From NCBI GenBank assembly GCA_902572735.1, contig CACGGX010000001.1, positions 1 through 64,000 on the forward strand: a stretch of 64,000 nucleotides of DNA, written 5' to 3'. Shown in pieces: positions 20,178 to 32,242 of this stretch (position 1 is the first letter of the stretch; every line of letters starts with the position of its first letter). Made by a program: the position numbers and the translations under genes. This DNA comes from an uncultured Alphaproteobacteria bacterium. Lineage in GTDB: Bacteria > Pseudomonadota > Alphaproteobacteria > HIMB59 > GCA-002718135. Under the pieces are notes generated by a model. It was not told the origin of the DNA, did no database searches, and worked only from the letters and a program-made list of their open reading frames with translations.

Positions 20178-20178
<1 letters not shown>
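19780..20178 (-). CDS. atpC: ATP synthase F1 epsilon subunit
   Basis: Central-stalk subunit that couples rotation and can inhibit ATP hydrolysis. 132 residues, with the beta-sandwich domain PGKDGDLGILPGHSKVMSSL and a C-terminal helical part (ELENKEGKESEEQLSAAKAK). Overlaps atpD by one base; last in the atpHAGDC operon. Confidence 0.95.
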
Positions 20179-22503
<2,325 letters not shown>

Positions 22504-22506
22504 AGA

Positions 22507-24042
22507 TTAGTTACTTGCAAACTTTCCAACCAAATCATCTAAGATTGATTTTAATTTATCATCATTATCTTTAGATAATTCTTTTTCATTGGCAATTGCA
22601 TCTAATAAATCACTATGCTTAGTTCTAATCTCATTTAAAACTTCTGTTTCAAACTTGACTACATCGCCTACTGCAACTTTATCAAGATATCCGCGTACAC
22701 CTGCATAAATAGATACAACTTGCTCTGAAACCGTTAGTGGTGAATATTGACCTTGTTTTAAAATTTCAACTAGTCTTGCACCACGATCAAGTAATTGTTT
22801 TGTTGAAGCATCTAAATCTGATGCAAACTGTGCAAAAGCAGCCATTTCACGATATTGAGCTAATTCTAGTTTTACAGGACCAGCAATTTTTTTCATTGCT
22901 TTTGTTTGCGCAGCAGAACCAACACGACTTACTGAAAGACCAACGTTAATCGCAGGTCGAATACCAGCAAAGAATAGGTTGGTTTCTAAGAATATTTGTC
23001 CATCAGTAATGGATATAACATTAGTTGGAATATAAGCAGATAAATCCCCTGCTTGAGTTTCAATAATTGGAAGGGCGGTCAAACTTCCACCACCATGTTC
23101 ATCACTCATTTTGGCAGCTCTTTCTAAAAGACGACTATGAATATAAAATACATCTCCAGGATATGCTTCACGTCCAGGAGGTCTTCTTAATAAAAGAGAC
23201 ATCTGTCTGTAAGCAACAGCTTGCTTTGATAAATCATCATAAACAATTAATGCATGCATACCATTATCTCTAAAATACTCGCCCATTGTACAGCCAGTAT
23301 AAGCAGATAAAAATTGCAATGGTGCAGGCTCTGATGCAGTTGCAGATACAACAATTGTATATTCCATTGCACCATTATCTTCTAGCGTTTTTACAATTTG
23401 AGCAACTGTTGATCTTTTCTGACCAATTGCAACATAAATACAATATAACTTTTCTTTTTCATTGTCTGATTGATTTACAGATTTTTGATTTAAGATTGTA
23501 TCAATAGCAACAGCAGTTTTACCTGTTTGTCTGTCACCAATTATTAATTCACGCTGTCCTCTTCCAACTGGAACAAGAGCATCAAGTGCTTTAATACCTG
23601 TCTGCATAGGTTCAGATACACTTTGACGAGGAATAATACCTGGGGCTTTTAATTCAATTCTTCTCTTTTCAGAAGATTGAATAGGACCTTTACCATCAAT
23701 AGGATTTCCTAAACCATCAACAACACGCCCTAACAATTCTTTCCCAACAGGAACGTCAACAATTTCTCCTGTACGTTTAACTGTGTCACCTTCTTTAATT
23801 CCAGTATCATCACCGAAGATTGAAACACCAACGTTATCCATTTCAAGGTTGAGGGCCATACCTTTAATGCCGCCTGGGAATTCTACCATCTCTCCAGCTT
23901 GTACTTGATCAAGACCATATACACGTGCAATTCCATCTCCAACACTTAATACTGTTCCAACCTCAGCAACATCAGCTTTAGTTTCAAAATTAGCTATTTG
24001 GTCTTTAATTACAGACGATATTTCTGCAGCTTTAATTTCCAT
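22507..24042 (-). CDS. atpA: ATP synthase F1 alpha subunit
   Basis: Non-catalytic nucleotide-binding subunit. 511 residues with GDRQTGKTA as the Walker A loop near 169-177, [17 protein letters not shown] and the [17 protein letters not shown] signature. It overlaps atpH by one base (start 24042, atpH stop 24042). Confidence 0.98.
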   Translation of the reverse strand: MEIKAAEISSVIKDQIANFETKADVAEVGTVLSVGDGIARVYGLDQVQAGEMVEFPGGIKGMALNLEMDNVGVSIFGDDTGIKEGDTVKRTGEIVDVPVGKELLGRVVDGLGNPIDGKGPIQSSEKRRIELKAPGIIPRQSVSEPMQTGIKALDALVPVGRGQRELIIGDRQTGKTAVAIDTILNQKSVNQSDNEKEKLYCIYVAIGQKRSTVAQIVKTLEDNGAMEYTIVVSATASEPAPLQFLSAYTGCTMGEYFRDNGMHALIVYDDLSKQAVAYRQMSLLLRRPPGREAYPGDVFYIHSRLLERAAKMSDEHGGGSLTALPIIETQAGDLSAYIPTNVISITDGQIFLETNLFFAGIRPAINVGLSVSRVGSAAQTKAMKKIAGPVKLELAQYREMAAFAQFASDLDASTKQLLDRGARLVEILKQGQYSPLTVSEQVVSIYAGVRGYLDKVAVGDVVKFETEVLNEIRTKHSDLLDAIANEKELSKDNDDKLKSILDDLVGKFASN

Positions 24043-24599
24043 TATGCCCCCTTCATTGCAATTTTAAGTTTATTAATTTTATTCGCTATAGATGTATCAA
24101 TCATTTTGGAACCAACCTTAACAATTAAACCACCAATAATGTCTTCATCAACATCAAAATTTAAAGATAATTTTTCACCTAAAGATTTTTTAAGTTGATT
24201 TGTAATATTATTTTTTTCATCATCAGATAATATGTTTGCTGATATTATGTCAGCAGTAATATCACCTCTTTTTTCAGAGTTTATTTTTTTAAACTGTAAA
24301 ATAATAGAAGCGATATTTGAAATTCTTTTATTGTTATCAAGAACTTTTAAAAAAGTTGTCGTAAGATTATGTAAATTTGCTTCATAAAATAATTTTAATA
24401 AAATATTAAGTTTCTCATCTGAATTTACCAATGGACTTTTAATTACCTGTCTTAATTCTGAACTTTCTTTCAATGCTTTTTGCACTAACTCAAAATCTTT
24501 TAGAATATCATCAATGCATTTTTTTTCAGAAGCAAGATCATAGAGAGCAGCTCCGTACCTTTCCGATATAAGATCTCCAGATAATGTATTAGATGCCAT
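24042..24599 (-). CDS. atpH: ATP synthase F1 delta subunit
   Basis: Peripheral-stalk connector between F1 and b subunits. 185 residues; [12 protein letters not shown] at the N-terminus and the C-terminal [18 protein letters not shown] are the family marks. First gene of the F1 operon; the 118 bp gap after priA should hold the operon promoter. F0 genes are absent, as usual for Alphaproteobacteria, where they lie elsewhere. Confidence 0.95.
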   Translation of the reverse strand: MASNTLSGDLISERYGAALYDLASEKKCIDDILKDFELVQKALKESSELRQVIKSPLVNSDEKLNILLKLFYEANLHNLTTTFLKVLDNNKRISNIASIILQFKKINSEKRGDITADIISANILSDDEKNNITNQLKKSLGEKLSLNFDVDEDIIGGLIVKVGSKMIDTSIANKINKLKIAMKGA

Positions 24600-24717
24600 A
24601 AATTAAGTTCATAAGATGTTTAGAAATAGGCTATTAACACATCAGAAAAAGTAGGTAAACTGTCAGTTTGTGCGTCAAATGAGTTAAATCGAAAATATTT
24701 TTAAAATTGTGGGTAAA

Positions 24718-26673
24718 TTACATAAATGAGTAGGGATCGACATCAATAATTAACTTTACAGAAGAAGGTAATTTAGTCTTTTCGACAATTTTTTTTGTGA
24801 ATTTATTCAGATTTTTTCTACTATTGCTCTTCAATAATATTCTGTATCGATATTGTCCTCTAAGCAAAAAAATTGGAGCTTCAACTGGACCTAAAATTTT
24901 AATATTTTCACTATTTTGATCTTGTTGAGCAAGTCTTGAAGCTTGTTTAAGAACTAAAGCTTTTGTATGACTAGAAAGAATTATTGAAGTCATAAAACCA
25001 AAAGGAGGAATATTGAAATTCTTTCTCTCTTCTAAAGCTCTTTCAATAAAAGCTTCTCTTTCTCGAAGTTGAATCGACTTAATTATTTCTTGGTCTGGAA
25101 AATATGTTTGAAGAAAAACTTTACCAATTTTTTTTCCTCTACCAGCTCTTCCTCCAACCTGCTGAAGTAGATTAAAAGTTTTTTCTATAGCTCTAGGATC
25201 ACCACCAAATAAACCTGCGTCCGCATCAACGATTCCCACTAATGACAAATTTGGAAAATCATACCCTTTTGCCATTATTTGTGTAGCTACAATTATATCT
25301 ATATCTTTGTTGTTTATATCAGTAATAAATTTTTTAATTTTGTTTGGCGTGTTAACGTTGTCGCTAGACATTATGGAAATATTTTTCCCAGGAAAGAATT
25401 CTTTTAGCTCCTCTGCAACTCTCTCAACTCCAGGACCAACAAATTTTATACTATCTTTTTCATTACATTGAGGACAATCTAAATTTAATTTTTTTATAGT
25501 TCCACATTGATGGCATAAGAAAACTTTTTTGTGTTGATGCATAACCATCCATGATGAACATTGATCACATTCATATCTGAATCCACAACTGTTACATAAG
25601 GTTAATGGAGAATATCCTCTACGATTTAAAAAAATAAGAGTTTGTTCTTTATTTTCTAAGCACTGAAAAATAGAATCTATAATTGATTGTGATATCCATT
25701 TATCTTTTCCAAGTTTATTTTTATTTAAATCAATTATAGAAATTTCAGGTAATGGAGTTCCAGAAAATTGTTTTGATAAATAGACTTGATCATATTTTGT
25801 AATTTTAACATTATTTATTGTTTCTAAAGATGGCGTTGCCGAAGCTAATAATATAAAATTTTTTTCAATTTTAGCTCTTACAACTGCAAGATCTCTTGCT
25901 TGGTAACGTATATTGTCCTCTTGTTTATAACTAGAATCATGTTCTTCATCGACAACAATTAATCCTAAATTTGTAAAAGGAAGAAACAAACTTGAACGAG
26001 CACCAATAACAATTACTGGATCTCCAGCAAAACATTTATGCCAAATTTTTTGCCTATTTTTTTTTGTAATTTTAGAATGCCACAAACACACTTCCATTCC
26101 AAAACGCTTCTTTACTCTTGTTTCTAATTGCGGTGTTAGGCTAATTTCTGGAACCATTATTAATATTTGTTTTTTTTCTTTTAAAAATTTATCTATTATT
26201 TCAAAATATACTTCAGTTTTACCAGAGCCTGTTACACCTTCTAATAAAACAGGTTTATTTGATTTATTAAATGATTGGGTAATTTCTTTGAATGAATTTG
26301 CTTGCTCTTCACTCAAGGTCACTAAAGAAGGTTTGGTGTTACTGAAACTATCTAATTTTTCTTTATCAAATTCAACTATATCATTATTAATAAGAAATAA
26401 TTTTAAAACTGCTCCAAGTGGGGCTAAAGTATAACTTGCGATCCAATTTATAAAATCGATTAAAGAATTCTGAAGGATGAGATCATTACAAATTTTTGTA
26501 ACCTCTTTAATTTCGTATCCAGGATTTTTAACATTCTTCTTCCAAATAATTCCAGCTTCTATTTTATTTCCAAATGGGACTAAGACTACTTGACCAATTT
26601 CAAGTTGCTCATTTGTTGAAGAATAAGTGAAAACTTTGTCGAAAGGTCTTGTTACTACTACATCGTACAACAT
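24718..26673 (-). CDS. priA: Primosomal protein N' (PriA helicase)
   Basis: 3'-5' helicase that restarts stalled replication forks. 651 residues. 3' DNA-binding domain at the N-terminus, Walker A EGVTGSGKTEVY near 143, DEEHDSSYKQ as motif II, then the zinc-binding strand-separating region with eight Cys (CNSCGFRYECDQC, CHQCG, CPQC), and QVGGRAGR as motif VI. It is slightly shorter than E. coli PriA because the N-terminal domain is compact. Same strand as the ATP synthase operon, divergent from the transaldolase-like gene. Confidence 0.95.
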   Translation of the reverse strand: MLYDVVVTRPFDKVFTYSSTNEQLEIGQVVLVPFGNKIEAGIIWKKNVKNPGYEIKEVTKICNDLILQNSLIDFINWIASYTLAPLGAVLKLFLINNDIVEFDKEKLDSFSNTKPSLVTLSEEQANSFKEITQSFNKSNKPVLLEGVTGSGKTEVYFEIIDKFLKEKKQILIMVPEISLTPQLETRVKKRFGMEVCLWHSKITKKNRQKIWHKCFAGDPVIVIGARSSLFLPFTNLGLIVVDEEHDSSYKQEDNIRYQARDLAVVRAKIEKNFILLASATPSLETINNVKITKYDQVYLSKQFSGTPLPEISIIDLNKNKLGKDKWISQSIIDSIFQCLENKEQTLIFLNRRGYSPLTLCNSCGFRYECDQCSSWMVMHQHKKVFLCHQCGTIKKLNLDCPQCNEKDSIKFVGPGVERVAEELKEFFPGKNISIMSSDNVNTPNKIKKFITDINNKDIDIIVATQIMAKGYDFPNLSLVGIVDADAGLFGGDPRAIEKTFNLLQQVGGRAGRGKKIGKVFLQTYFPDQEIIKSIQLREREAFIERALEERKNFNIPPFGFMTSIILSSHTKALVLKQASRLAQQDQNSENIKILGPVEAPIFLLRGQYRYRILLKSNSRKNLNKFTKKIVEKTKLPSSVKLIIDVDPYSFM

Positions 26674-26713
26674 TATATTTATCTATTTTTTATATGTTAA
26701 CTTTCTAAATAAC

Positions 26714-26730
26714 TTGTATATGGTATACAA
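26714..26730. promoter_or_regulatory. Perfect inverted repeat upstream of transaldolase-like gene
   Basis: TTGTATA (26714-26720), TGG, TATACAA (26724-26730): 7 bp arms with a 3 bp centre, six bases before the ATG. It could be an operator for a dimeric repressor or an RNA hairpin close to the start codon. No regulator gene is nearby. Confidence 0.4.
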
Positions 26731-26736
26731 CAAACA

Positions 26737-27396
26737 ATGAAATTTTTTATAGACACAGCCGATATACCTCAGATCGAAGAGTTAATGCCAAGTGGATTAA
26801 TAGACGGTGTTACGACAAACCCATCTCTCATTGCAAAAAGTCGTAAAGATATGGGTGAAACAATTAAAACAATTTGTTCCATAGTATCTGGTCCAGTAAG
26901 TGCAGAAGTGACAGCAACGGAATATAACAAGATGCTTGAAGAAGGTGAATACTTAGCATCATTAGCTAAGAATGTTGCTGTAAAAGTTCCTCTCACACCT
27001 GCTGGTCTTCAGACATGCAAAACTCTTAGAGAAAAAGATATCATGGTAAATGTAACGTTGTGTTTTAGTGCTGCTCAAGCATTACTAGCTGCTAAAGTTG
27101 GTGCAACATTTATTTCTCCATTTGTGGGAAGACTCGATGATATTGGTGAAAAAGGTATGGATCTAATTTCAGATATAGTAATAATGTATGAAAATTATGG
27201 ATTTGATACGGAAGTATTAGTTGCTTCGGTAAGAAATACTCAACATCTTATTGATGCTGCTGTGATTGGTGCCCATATTTCAACTCTACCACCTAAAGTT
27301 ATTCACGAATTATATAAACATCCTCTCACAGATAAAGGGCTGAAAGCATTTCTTGATGATTGGGCAAAAACAGGACAGCAAATCTTGCCAAAATAA
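26737..27396 (+). CDS. Transaldolase / fructose-6-phosphate aldolase family
   Basis: 219 residues, the short MipB/TalC type. The start [30 protein letters not shown] and [13 protein letters not shown] (with the Schiff-base Lys) and the GRLDD loop identify it. Members of this length can be transaldolases of the pentose phosphate pathway or fructose-6-phosphate aldolases; sequence does not decide. In many alphaproteobacteria it sits beside priA, as here. Confidence 0.93.
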   Translation: MKFFIDTADIPQIEELMPSGLIDGVTTNPSLIAKSRKDMGETIKTICSIVSGPVSAEVTATEYNKMLEEGEYLASLAKNVAVKVPLTPAGLQTCKTLREKDIMVNVTLCFSAAQALLAAKVGATFISPFVGRLDDIGEKGMDLISDIVIMYENYGFDTEVLVASVRNTQHLIDAAVIGAHISTLPPKVIHELYKHPLTDKGLKAFLDDWAKTGQQILPK

Positions 27397-27401
27397 TCGT
27401 C

Positions 27402-28064
27402 ATGGCGCATGAAGATGAAATTAGTGAAAAACAAATAATAAATTTTTTAAAAAAAAATAAAAATTTTTTTATTAAAAATTCAGAATTAGTTAATGAACTA
27501 AATTTTCCAACCCTCGATAATAGTTCAGATAAGGTGGTTGATTTAGAGGCTTACAGATATAAAAAAATATCTCAACAAAATATAGATCTACAAAATCAAA
27601 TGACAAAAGTACTGTTAGCAGGAAAAAGTCATTTAAACGCACAGAAAAGAATTCTTAAATCTACAATTAGAATTCTAAATGTAAAAAGTTTACAAAAATT
27701 AATAAGTTTAATTAAAAATGATCTTAAGACAATTCTAGGTTGTGATGAAATGAATTGTTTTGTTACAAATGAAAATATTAAAGCAGAAAATTTATCACAA
27801 CTGGATATTAAAATTGCAAATAGTTATTTTAAAAACAAAATGGTTACAAATTTAAATCAAAACCCTAAAGGTTTACTTTTATTTTTTCCTAATAAATCAG
27901 AAACGATAAAATCATATATTTTATTAAAAGTTAAAATGCGTGAGGATAGTATTATCTTGGCTATGGGATCAAAAGATAAAAATAAATTCACAATTGATAT
28001 GCAAACTGATCTTGTTGAGTACTTAATCAGAATTATAGAGATTAATTTATTAATCATAAAATGA
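27402..28064 (+). CDS. DUF484 (GAF-like) protein
   Basis: 220 residues from the ATG at 27402, five bases after the transaldolase-like gene; a longer TTG start inside that gene is unlikely. The N-terminus ISEKQIINFLKKNKNFFIKN and the VVDLEAYRYKKI segment are typical of DUF484, a GAF-like fold of unknown function usually found next to xerC. Here the following gene is not xerC but a secreted HEXXH protein, overlapped by four bases. Confidence 0.82.
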   Translation: MAHEDEISEKQIINFLKKNKNFFIKNSELVNELNFPTLDNSSDKVVDLEAYRYKKISQQNIDLQNQMTKVLLAGKSHLNAQKRILKSTIRILNVKSLQKLISLIKNDLKTILGCDEMNCFVTNENIKAENLSQLDIKIANSYFKNKMVTNLNQNPKGLLLFFPNKSETIKSYILLKVKMREDSIILAMGSKDKNKFTIDMQTDLVEYLIRIIEINLLIIK

Positions 28065-29383
28065 AAATTTTGCTAATAATTTTATTTTTATTAGTTAATT
28101 CTCAAAATATATTTGCCAATTCTCAAATATGTAGTTGGATAATGGACGAACCATTTAAAGAATATCAAGAAGAGGAAAAAGATCAACATGCTGCGTTTTA
28201 TGTTGTAGTAAGTAATGGTGAATGTGAATACGGAATGTCTATTGGTGAAAAGTCAGAAGAGAAAGCAAAAAAAGCAGCTTTTAAAAATTGTGAAAAATGG
28301 AGAAAAGAAAATAATATTTCAGGAAAATGTGAACCCTTTGCTCTTAATGACAAAGTTATTTGGGAAAATGTTGCCTTTGTTACAAATGATGAAGGAGAAA
28401 AAGAGTATGACAATTCAGCCAATATGGTTGAATATGAATATAGAACACCTGACTGGTATGGACAGGAAAAAATTATATTTCCTAAATATAAAGGAGTCCC
28501 TGATGATCTCCATAGTTTATTTATGGAAACCCTTGAATATTCCTACCTTGAGCTTGGTGAAAAACCCATTGCGGAAACTCATATTATTATCTGGAATGAA
28601 AATAAATCTAATCTAAAAAAAGTTGCTCAAAATTGGTGTGAAGTAAATCGTGGCGAAAATTTCAATGAAGAATGTTTAAAAGTAGGTGGGGGTGATAACA
28701 AAAAATGGTTCAAAGAATGTGTAGCTTCTGCCTATTTTTCACCTGAAACATTAAAAGGAAGTATTGAGGGTAATAAATGTTGGTGGAGGGATTATAAGAA
28801 TGAAGCGTGGAGTGTTTCAAAAATAGTAGCACATGAATATTTTCATGTTTATCAAAATATGAAAAAAATTTTTTTTGAAGATGAAAAACGATTTGGTGTT
28901 GCTCAGTATAAATTTAATGATGATATGCCAATGTGGATTGAAGAAGGTGGGGCAGAATATTTTGGTTATTATATTATTGGAAAAAATAATTTAGCTGATT
29001 ATAAAAAAATTATGAAACAAACACTAAAATCCTTTCGCAAATGTGCAAAAAAAGGAATTAAACTTAAGGATGTAGAAAGAGAAGAAGATGCCATAAAACT
29101 GCGCAGTAAATGTGATCAAGGCTTCGAGTATGATGGTGGTATGTGGGCAACAGCGTACCTTGCTTCTTTAAGTGGATCTAATCAAAAAATATTCTTTGAT
29201 TTTTATGAAGATATTGCTGAACTTGAATTAGAAAAAAGGAAAGAAGGAGAAATCCACCAAGGATGGAGAGAATCTTTTAGGAAAAATTTTAATATGAGTT
29301 ATGATGATTTTCTCCTAGAGTTTGAAACATTTATTGGTTTAAAATCAAAAGAACAATTAAAAATTCTAGAACAAATAAATTAA
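28061..29383 (+). CDS. Secreted HEXXH (gluzincin-like) putative metallopeptidase
   Basis: I do not recognise this as a named family. 440 residues with a signal peptide (about 1-19, cleavage after NIFA). Residues about 43-100 contain a short Cys-containing repeat-like domain resembling DUF4189 (AAFYVVVSNGECEYGMSIG, then AKKAAFKNC and GKC). From about 130 on the key feature is HEYFH at 258-262, and WIEEGGAEY at 292-300 with Glu295 as likely third zinc ligand 33 residues later, the gluzincin pattern. About ten Cys suggest disulphides in the periplasm. Substrate unknown. Overlaps DUF484 by four bases. Confidence 0.65.
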   Translation: MKILLIILFLLVNSQNIFANSQICSWIMDEPFKEYQEEEKDQHAAFYVVVSNGECEYGMSIGEKSEEKAKKAAFKNCEKWRKENNISGKCEPFALNDKVIWENVAFVTNDEGEKEYDNSANMVEYEYRTPDWYGQEKIIFPKYKGVPDDLHSLFMETLEYSYLELGEKPIAETHIIIWNENKSNLKKVAQNWCEVNRGENFNEECLKVGGGDNKKWFKECVASAYFSPETLKGSIEGNKCWWRDYKNEAWSVSKIVAHEYFHVYQNMKKIFFEDEKRFGVAQYKFNDDMPMWIEEGGAEYFGYYIIGKNNLADYKKIMKQTLKSFRKCAKKGIKLKDVEREEDAIKLRSKCDQGFEYDGGMWATAYLASLSGSNQKIFFDFYEDIAELELEKRKEGEIHQGWRESFRKNFNMSYDDFLLEFETFIGLKSKEQLKILEQIN

Positions 29384-29400
29384 TACAAAAAGGAGCATAC

Positions 29401-29604
29401 ATGAAAGGTTATAGATTTATTACTGATGATGATACTGTTGATTTTTGTCAAAGAGTAACAGAGGCATTATCTAATGGTTGGAAATTACATGGAGAGCCAA
29501 AAATGACATTTGATTATAAAAGAAAAGTTATGAGGTGCGGTCAAGCAGTTGTAAAACAGTCATCAAAAAAATATAAAAAAGGTATGGATTTAGGAAAAGT
29601 ATAA
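29401..29604 (+). CDS. DUF1737 protein
   Basis: 67 residues matching the DUF1737 pattern: YRFITDDDTVDFCQRVTEAL followed by NGWKLHGEP. Members are small single-domain proteins of unknown function. A good ribosome binding site (AAGGAG) lies upstream, and it follows the secreted HEXXH gene by 17 bases on the same strand. The C-terminus is Lys-rich. Confidence 0.75.
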   Translation: MKGYRFITDDDTVDFCQRVTEALSNGWKLHGEPKMTFDYKRKVMRCGQAVVKQSSKKYKKGMDLGKV

Positions 29605-29607
29605 TTT

Positions 29608-29626
29608 TTTAAATTCAAAATTTAAA
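29608..29626. terminator. A/T hairpin between convergent DUF1737 and MFS genes
   Basis: TTTAAATT (29608-29615) and AATTTAAA (29619-29626) around CAA. No U-run follows on either strand, so its role as terminator is weakly supported; the position between two convergent genes is the main argument. Confidence 0.3.
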
Positions 29627-29639
29627 CAAGTAGTTATAA

Positions 29640-30788
29640 TTATTTCTTATTCATAAGATAAATAAGACATAAACCATTAAATCCCCAAATGACACAAAGT
29701 AGATACATGTTAAATGTTAAACCAATATATTGAGCGGTATAACCTACAATTGCAGGGCCAAAAATAAACCCAGAAAAACCCAAAGTTGTCAGATTTGAAA
29801 CTGTTAGCGAAATTGGATCTGAAGAAACAATTATCGCCTGTCTAATTACAATAGCTATAAAATTTGCGGTAAATAAACCAAAAATTACTAGAGAAGGAAT
29901 TATAAAATATAAATTACCAGTTAGAATACTTACAAACAGAATTGTAGCACCTAAAATTGATAAATAACCGCCAACTATTTTTTCTCCTAATTTATTAATG
30001 AAAAAACTAGCTGTAAGCCGAGCTATGATTTCTCCGGTATTAAAAAAAACTATAACTAGACCACCTAAAAAAAGTGGGGCCATTAAATCTTTTGTTAACC
30101 ATAAAGAAGACCAATCTATAATAATTCCTATTGTTGCAAAATTAAACATTAATAAAATTCCGAAAATTAAAATTCTTTTTTTTGGAAATTTGAATTTATC
30201 TATTGGATCATTCATATCCTCACTTCTTGGTAAGCTAAAAAAAAATATCAAAGTTATTGATAGAATAATAACAATACCCATTACAAGGAAAGTATCTTCA
30301 GGTTGTATTTCATTACGTATCAAATATGCTGCAGCTAATGCACCTGAAAGAGAGCCTGCACTAAAGAATGCTTGGTACATTGGTGTATAAATCTTATTTG
30401 TTTTATTCTCTATATTTGAAATTTGAGTTTGATTACTTGGAATCATAAACCCAATTCCTGCACCAAATGGTAAAGCTACAAGCATAAAATTTATATATGA
30501 ATTTACAGTAAGAAGAAAATACGGACAAAAAGCAAGAACTGCAGTGCCTATCATTATTATATTTTTAGTGCCAATTTTAGGTACAATAACTCTGCCTGTA
30601 ACTTGATTACTTATCAGATTAGTTACCCCAAAAATAAACAACCATAATCCTAGATCAGTTTCTTTTAGATTTAAGCGATCTAAGTTCCATGGCACATAAA
30701 CAAAAGCTATACCAAGTGTGAAAAAGAAAACATATGCATTTTGAAAACAAGAAAAAAGTGCTTTAAAATATGATTTTTCGACTGGCAT
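29640..30788 (-). CDS. MFS transporter
   Basis: 382 residues with about twelve hydrophobic segments and a short cytoplasmic loop (SLPRSEDMNDPIDKFKF) in the middle, as in the major facilitator superfamily. The substrate cannot be told; the type with GAGIGFMIPSNQTQIS near helix 4 resembles the sugar/metabolite group related to FucP-like or YbjJ-like proteins. It is the last gene in the same direction after lpd, 55 bp away, so it could be read with the TCA run, perhaps for an organic acid, but this is inference. Confidence 0.82.
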   Translation of the reverse strand: MPVEKSYFKALFSCFQNAYVFFFTLGIAFVYVPWNLDRLNLKETDLGLWLFIFGVTNLISNQVTGRVIVPKIGTKNIIMIGTAVLAFCPYFLLTVNSYINFMLVALPFGAGIGFMIPSNQTQISNIENKTNKIYTPMYQAFFSAGSLSGALAAAYLIRNEIQPEDTFLVMGIVIILSITLIFFFSLPRSEDMNDPIDKFKFPKKRILIFGILLMFNFATIGIIIDWSSLWLTKDLMAPLFLGGLVIVFFNTGEIIARLTASFFINKLGEKIVGGYLSILGATILFVSILTGNLYFIIPSLVIFGLFTANFIAIVIRQAIIVSSDPISLTVSNLTTLGFSGFIFGPAIVGYTAQYIGLTFNMYLLCVIWGFNGLCLIYLMNKK

Positions 30789-30843
30789 AAAATATTTATA
30801 TTAATACTTTTAAATATTTTTAAACTATTTGAATTAAATAATA

Positions 30844-32241
30844 TTAAATATGAATTGCTCTACCATCAACACTTAGAGCTGCTTCTTTTACCGCTTCACT
30901 AGTTGTTGGATGAGCATGACATACTCTAGCAATATCTTCTGCACTACCACCAAATTCTATTGTCGTGACAATTTCAGCGATCAGTTGTCCAGCATCATGA
31001 CCAATTATATGAGCACCTAAAATTTCATCTGTTTGTTTATCAACCAAAATTTTAACAAATCCTTCTGATGCGGAAGTTGTTAAGGCACGGCCATTTGCCA
31101 TAAAAGGAAATTTTCCAACCTTGAAGTCTTTCTTTTCTTGCTTGAGTTGTTCCTCTGTTTTTCCAACTGATGCTATCTCTGGATTGGTATAAACTATCGC
31201 TGGTATAGCGTCATAGTTTATATGAGGTTTTTGTCCATTTATAAATTCAACACAAGCCACTCCTTCTTCTTCAGCTTTGTGTGCTAGCATTGGTCCAGGC
31301 GCTACATCGCCAATGGCGAAAATTCCCTCAACAGAAGTTTGAAAATTATCTTTTATTTCAATGGATTTTTTTTCGGTTAATTTAATACCAATTTTTTCGA
31401 GACCCAGTCCCTCTGTGTTTGGTTTTCTTCCTACTGACATTAAAACTATTTCGTAGTTTTCTTTTATTTTCTTTTTATCTGATGTTTCCATCTCAACATC
31501 TACACCAGACTTACCAGATTTTGCAGAACTAACTTTATGAGATAATTTAAATTCTAATCCTTGTTTAGTTAATATTTTCATAAACTCTTTTGCAATTTCG
31601 CCATCCATAGTTGGAACAATTCTATCAAGAGCTTCAACAACTGTTACCTTTGAGCCTAATCTACTCCATACTGATCCCATCTCTAATCCAATATATCCAC
31701 CACCAATAACTAGGAGTGATTTTGGTATTTTAGATAGAGAAAGAGCACCTGTTGAAGATACTATTTGTTTTTCATCTACAGGAATATTTGGTATCTCAAT
31801 CGAAGATGATCCTGTTGCGATAATAAAATTTTTAGCACTGGCAGTAATTTCATTTTTTCCATTTGTAATAGAAATAGTATTTTTATCTACAAATGAAGCC
31901 ATGCCAGGAATATGCGTTATTTTATTTTTCTTAAATAAAAAACCGATCCCTGTTGTAAGTTTTTTTACAATCTTAGTTTTGCGACCCATCAAAACATTTA
32001 AGTCTAAATCTATCTTTGATGTTTTTATGCCATGCTCTGAAGCATGATTTGAAATTTCAACAAATTTTTCAGATGAATTTAATAATGCTTTAGAAGGTAT
32101 GCATCCAATGTTCAAACAGGTTCCACCAAGTGATGGTTCTTTTTCTATACAAGCAACCTTCATTCCAAGTTGAGCTGCTCTGATTGCAGCTACATATCCG
32201 CCAGGTCCGGCACCAATTACTATTAAATCAAAATCTTCCAT
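30844..32241 (-). CDS. lpd: Dihydrolipoyl dehydrogenase (E3)
   Basis: FAD enzyme that reoxidises dihydrolipoamide with NAD. 465 residues. FAD loop GAGPGGYVAAIRAAQLG, redox disulphide GGTCLNIGCIPSKALL, NAD loop GGGYIGLEMG, GDVAPGPMLAHKAEEEG and the C-terminal base AHPTTSE. It directly follows sucB with one base between, so it is the E3 of 2-oxoglutarate dehydrogenase. Confidence 0.97.
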   Translation of the reverse strand: MEDFDLIVIGAGPGGYVAAIRAAQLGMKVACIEKEPSLGGTCLNIGCIPSKALLNSSEKFVEISNHASEHGIKTSKIDLDLNVLMGRKTKIVKKLTTGIGFLFKKNKITHIPGMASFVDKNTISITNGKNEITASAKNFIIATGSSSIEIPNIPVDEKQIVSSTGALSLSKIPKSLLVIGGGYIGLEMGSVWSRLGSKVTVVEALDRIVPTMDGEIAKEFMKILTKQGLEFKLSHKVSSAKSGKSGVDVEMETSDKKKIKENYEIVLMSVGRKPNTEGLGLEKIGIKLTEKKSIEIKDNFQTSVEGIFAIGDVAPGPMLAHKAEEEGVACVEFINGQKPHINYDAIPAIVYTNPEIASVGKTEEQLKQEKKDFKVGKFPFMANGRALTTSASEGFVKILVDKQTDEILGAHIIGHDAGQLIAEIVTTIEFGGSAEDIARVCHAHPTTSEAVKEAALSVDGRAIHI

Positions 32242-32242
32242 T

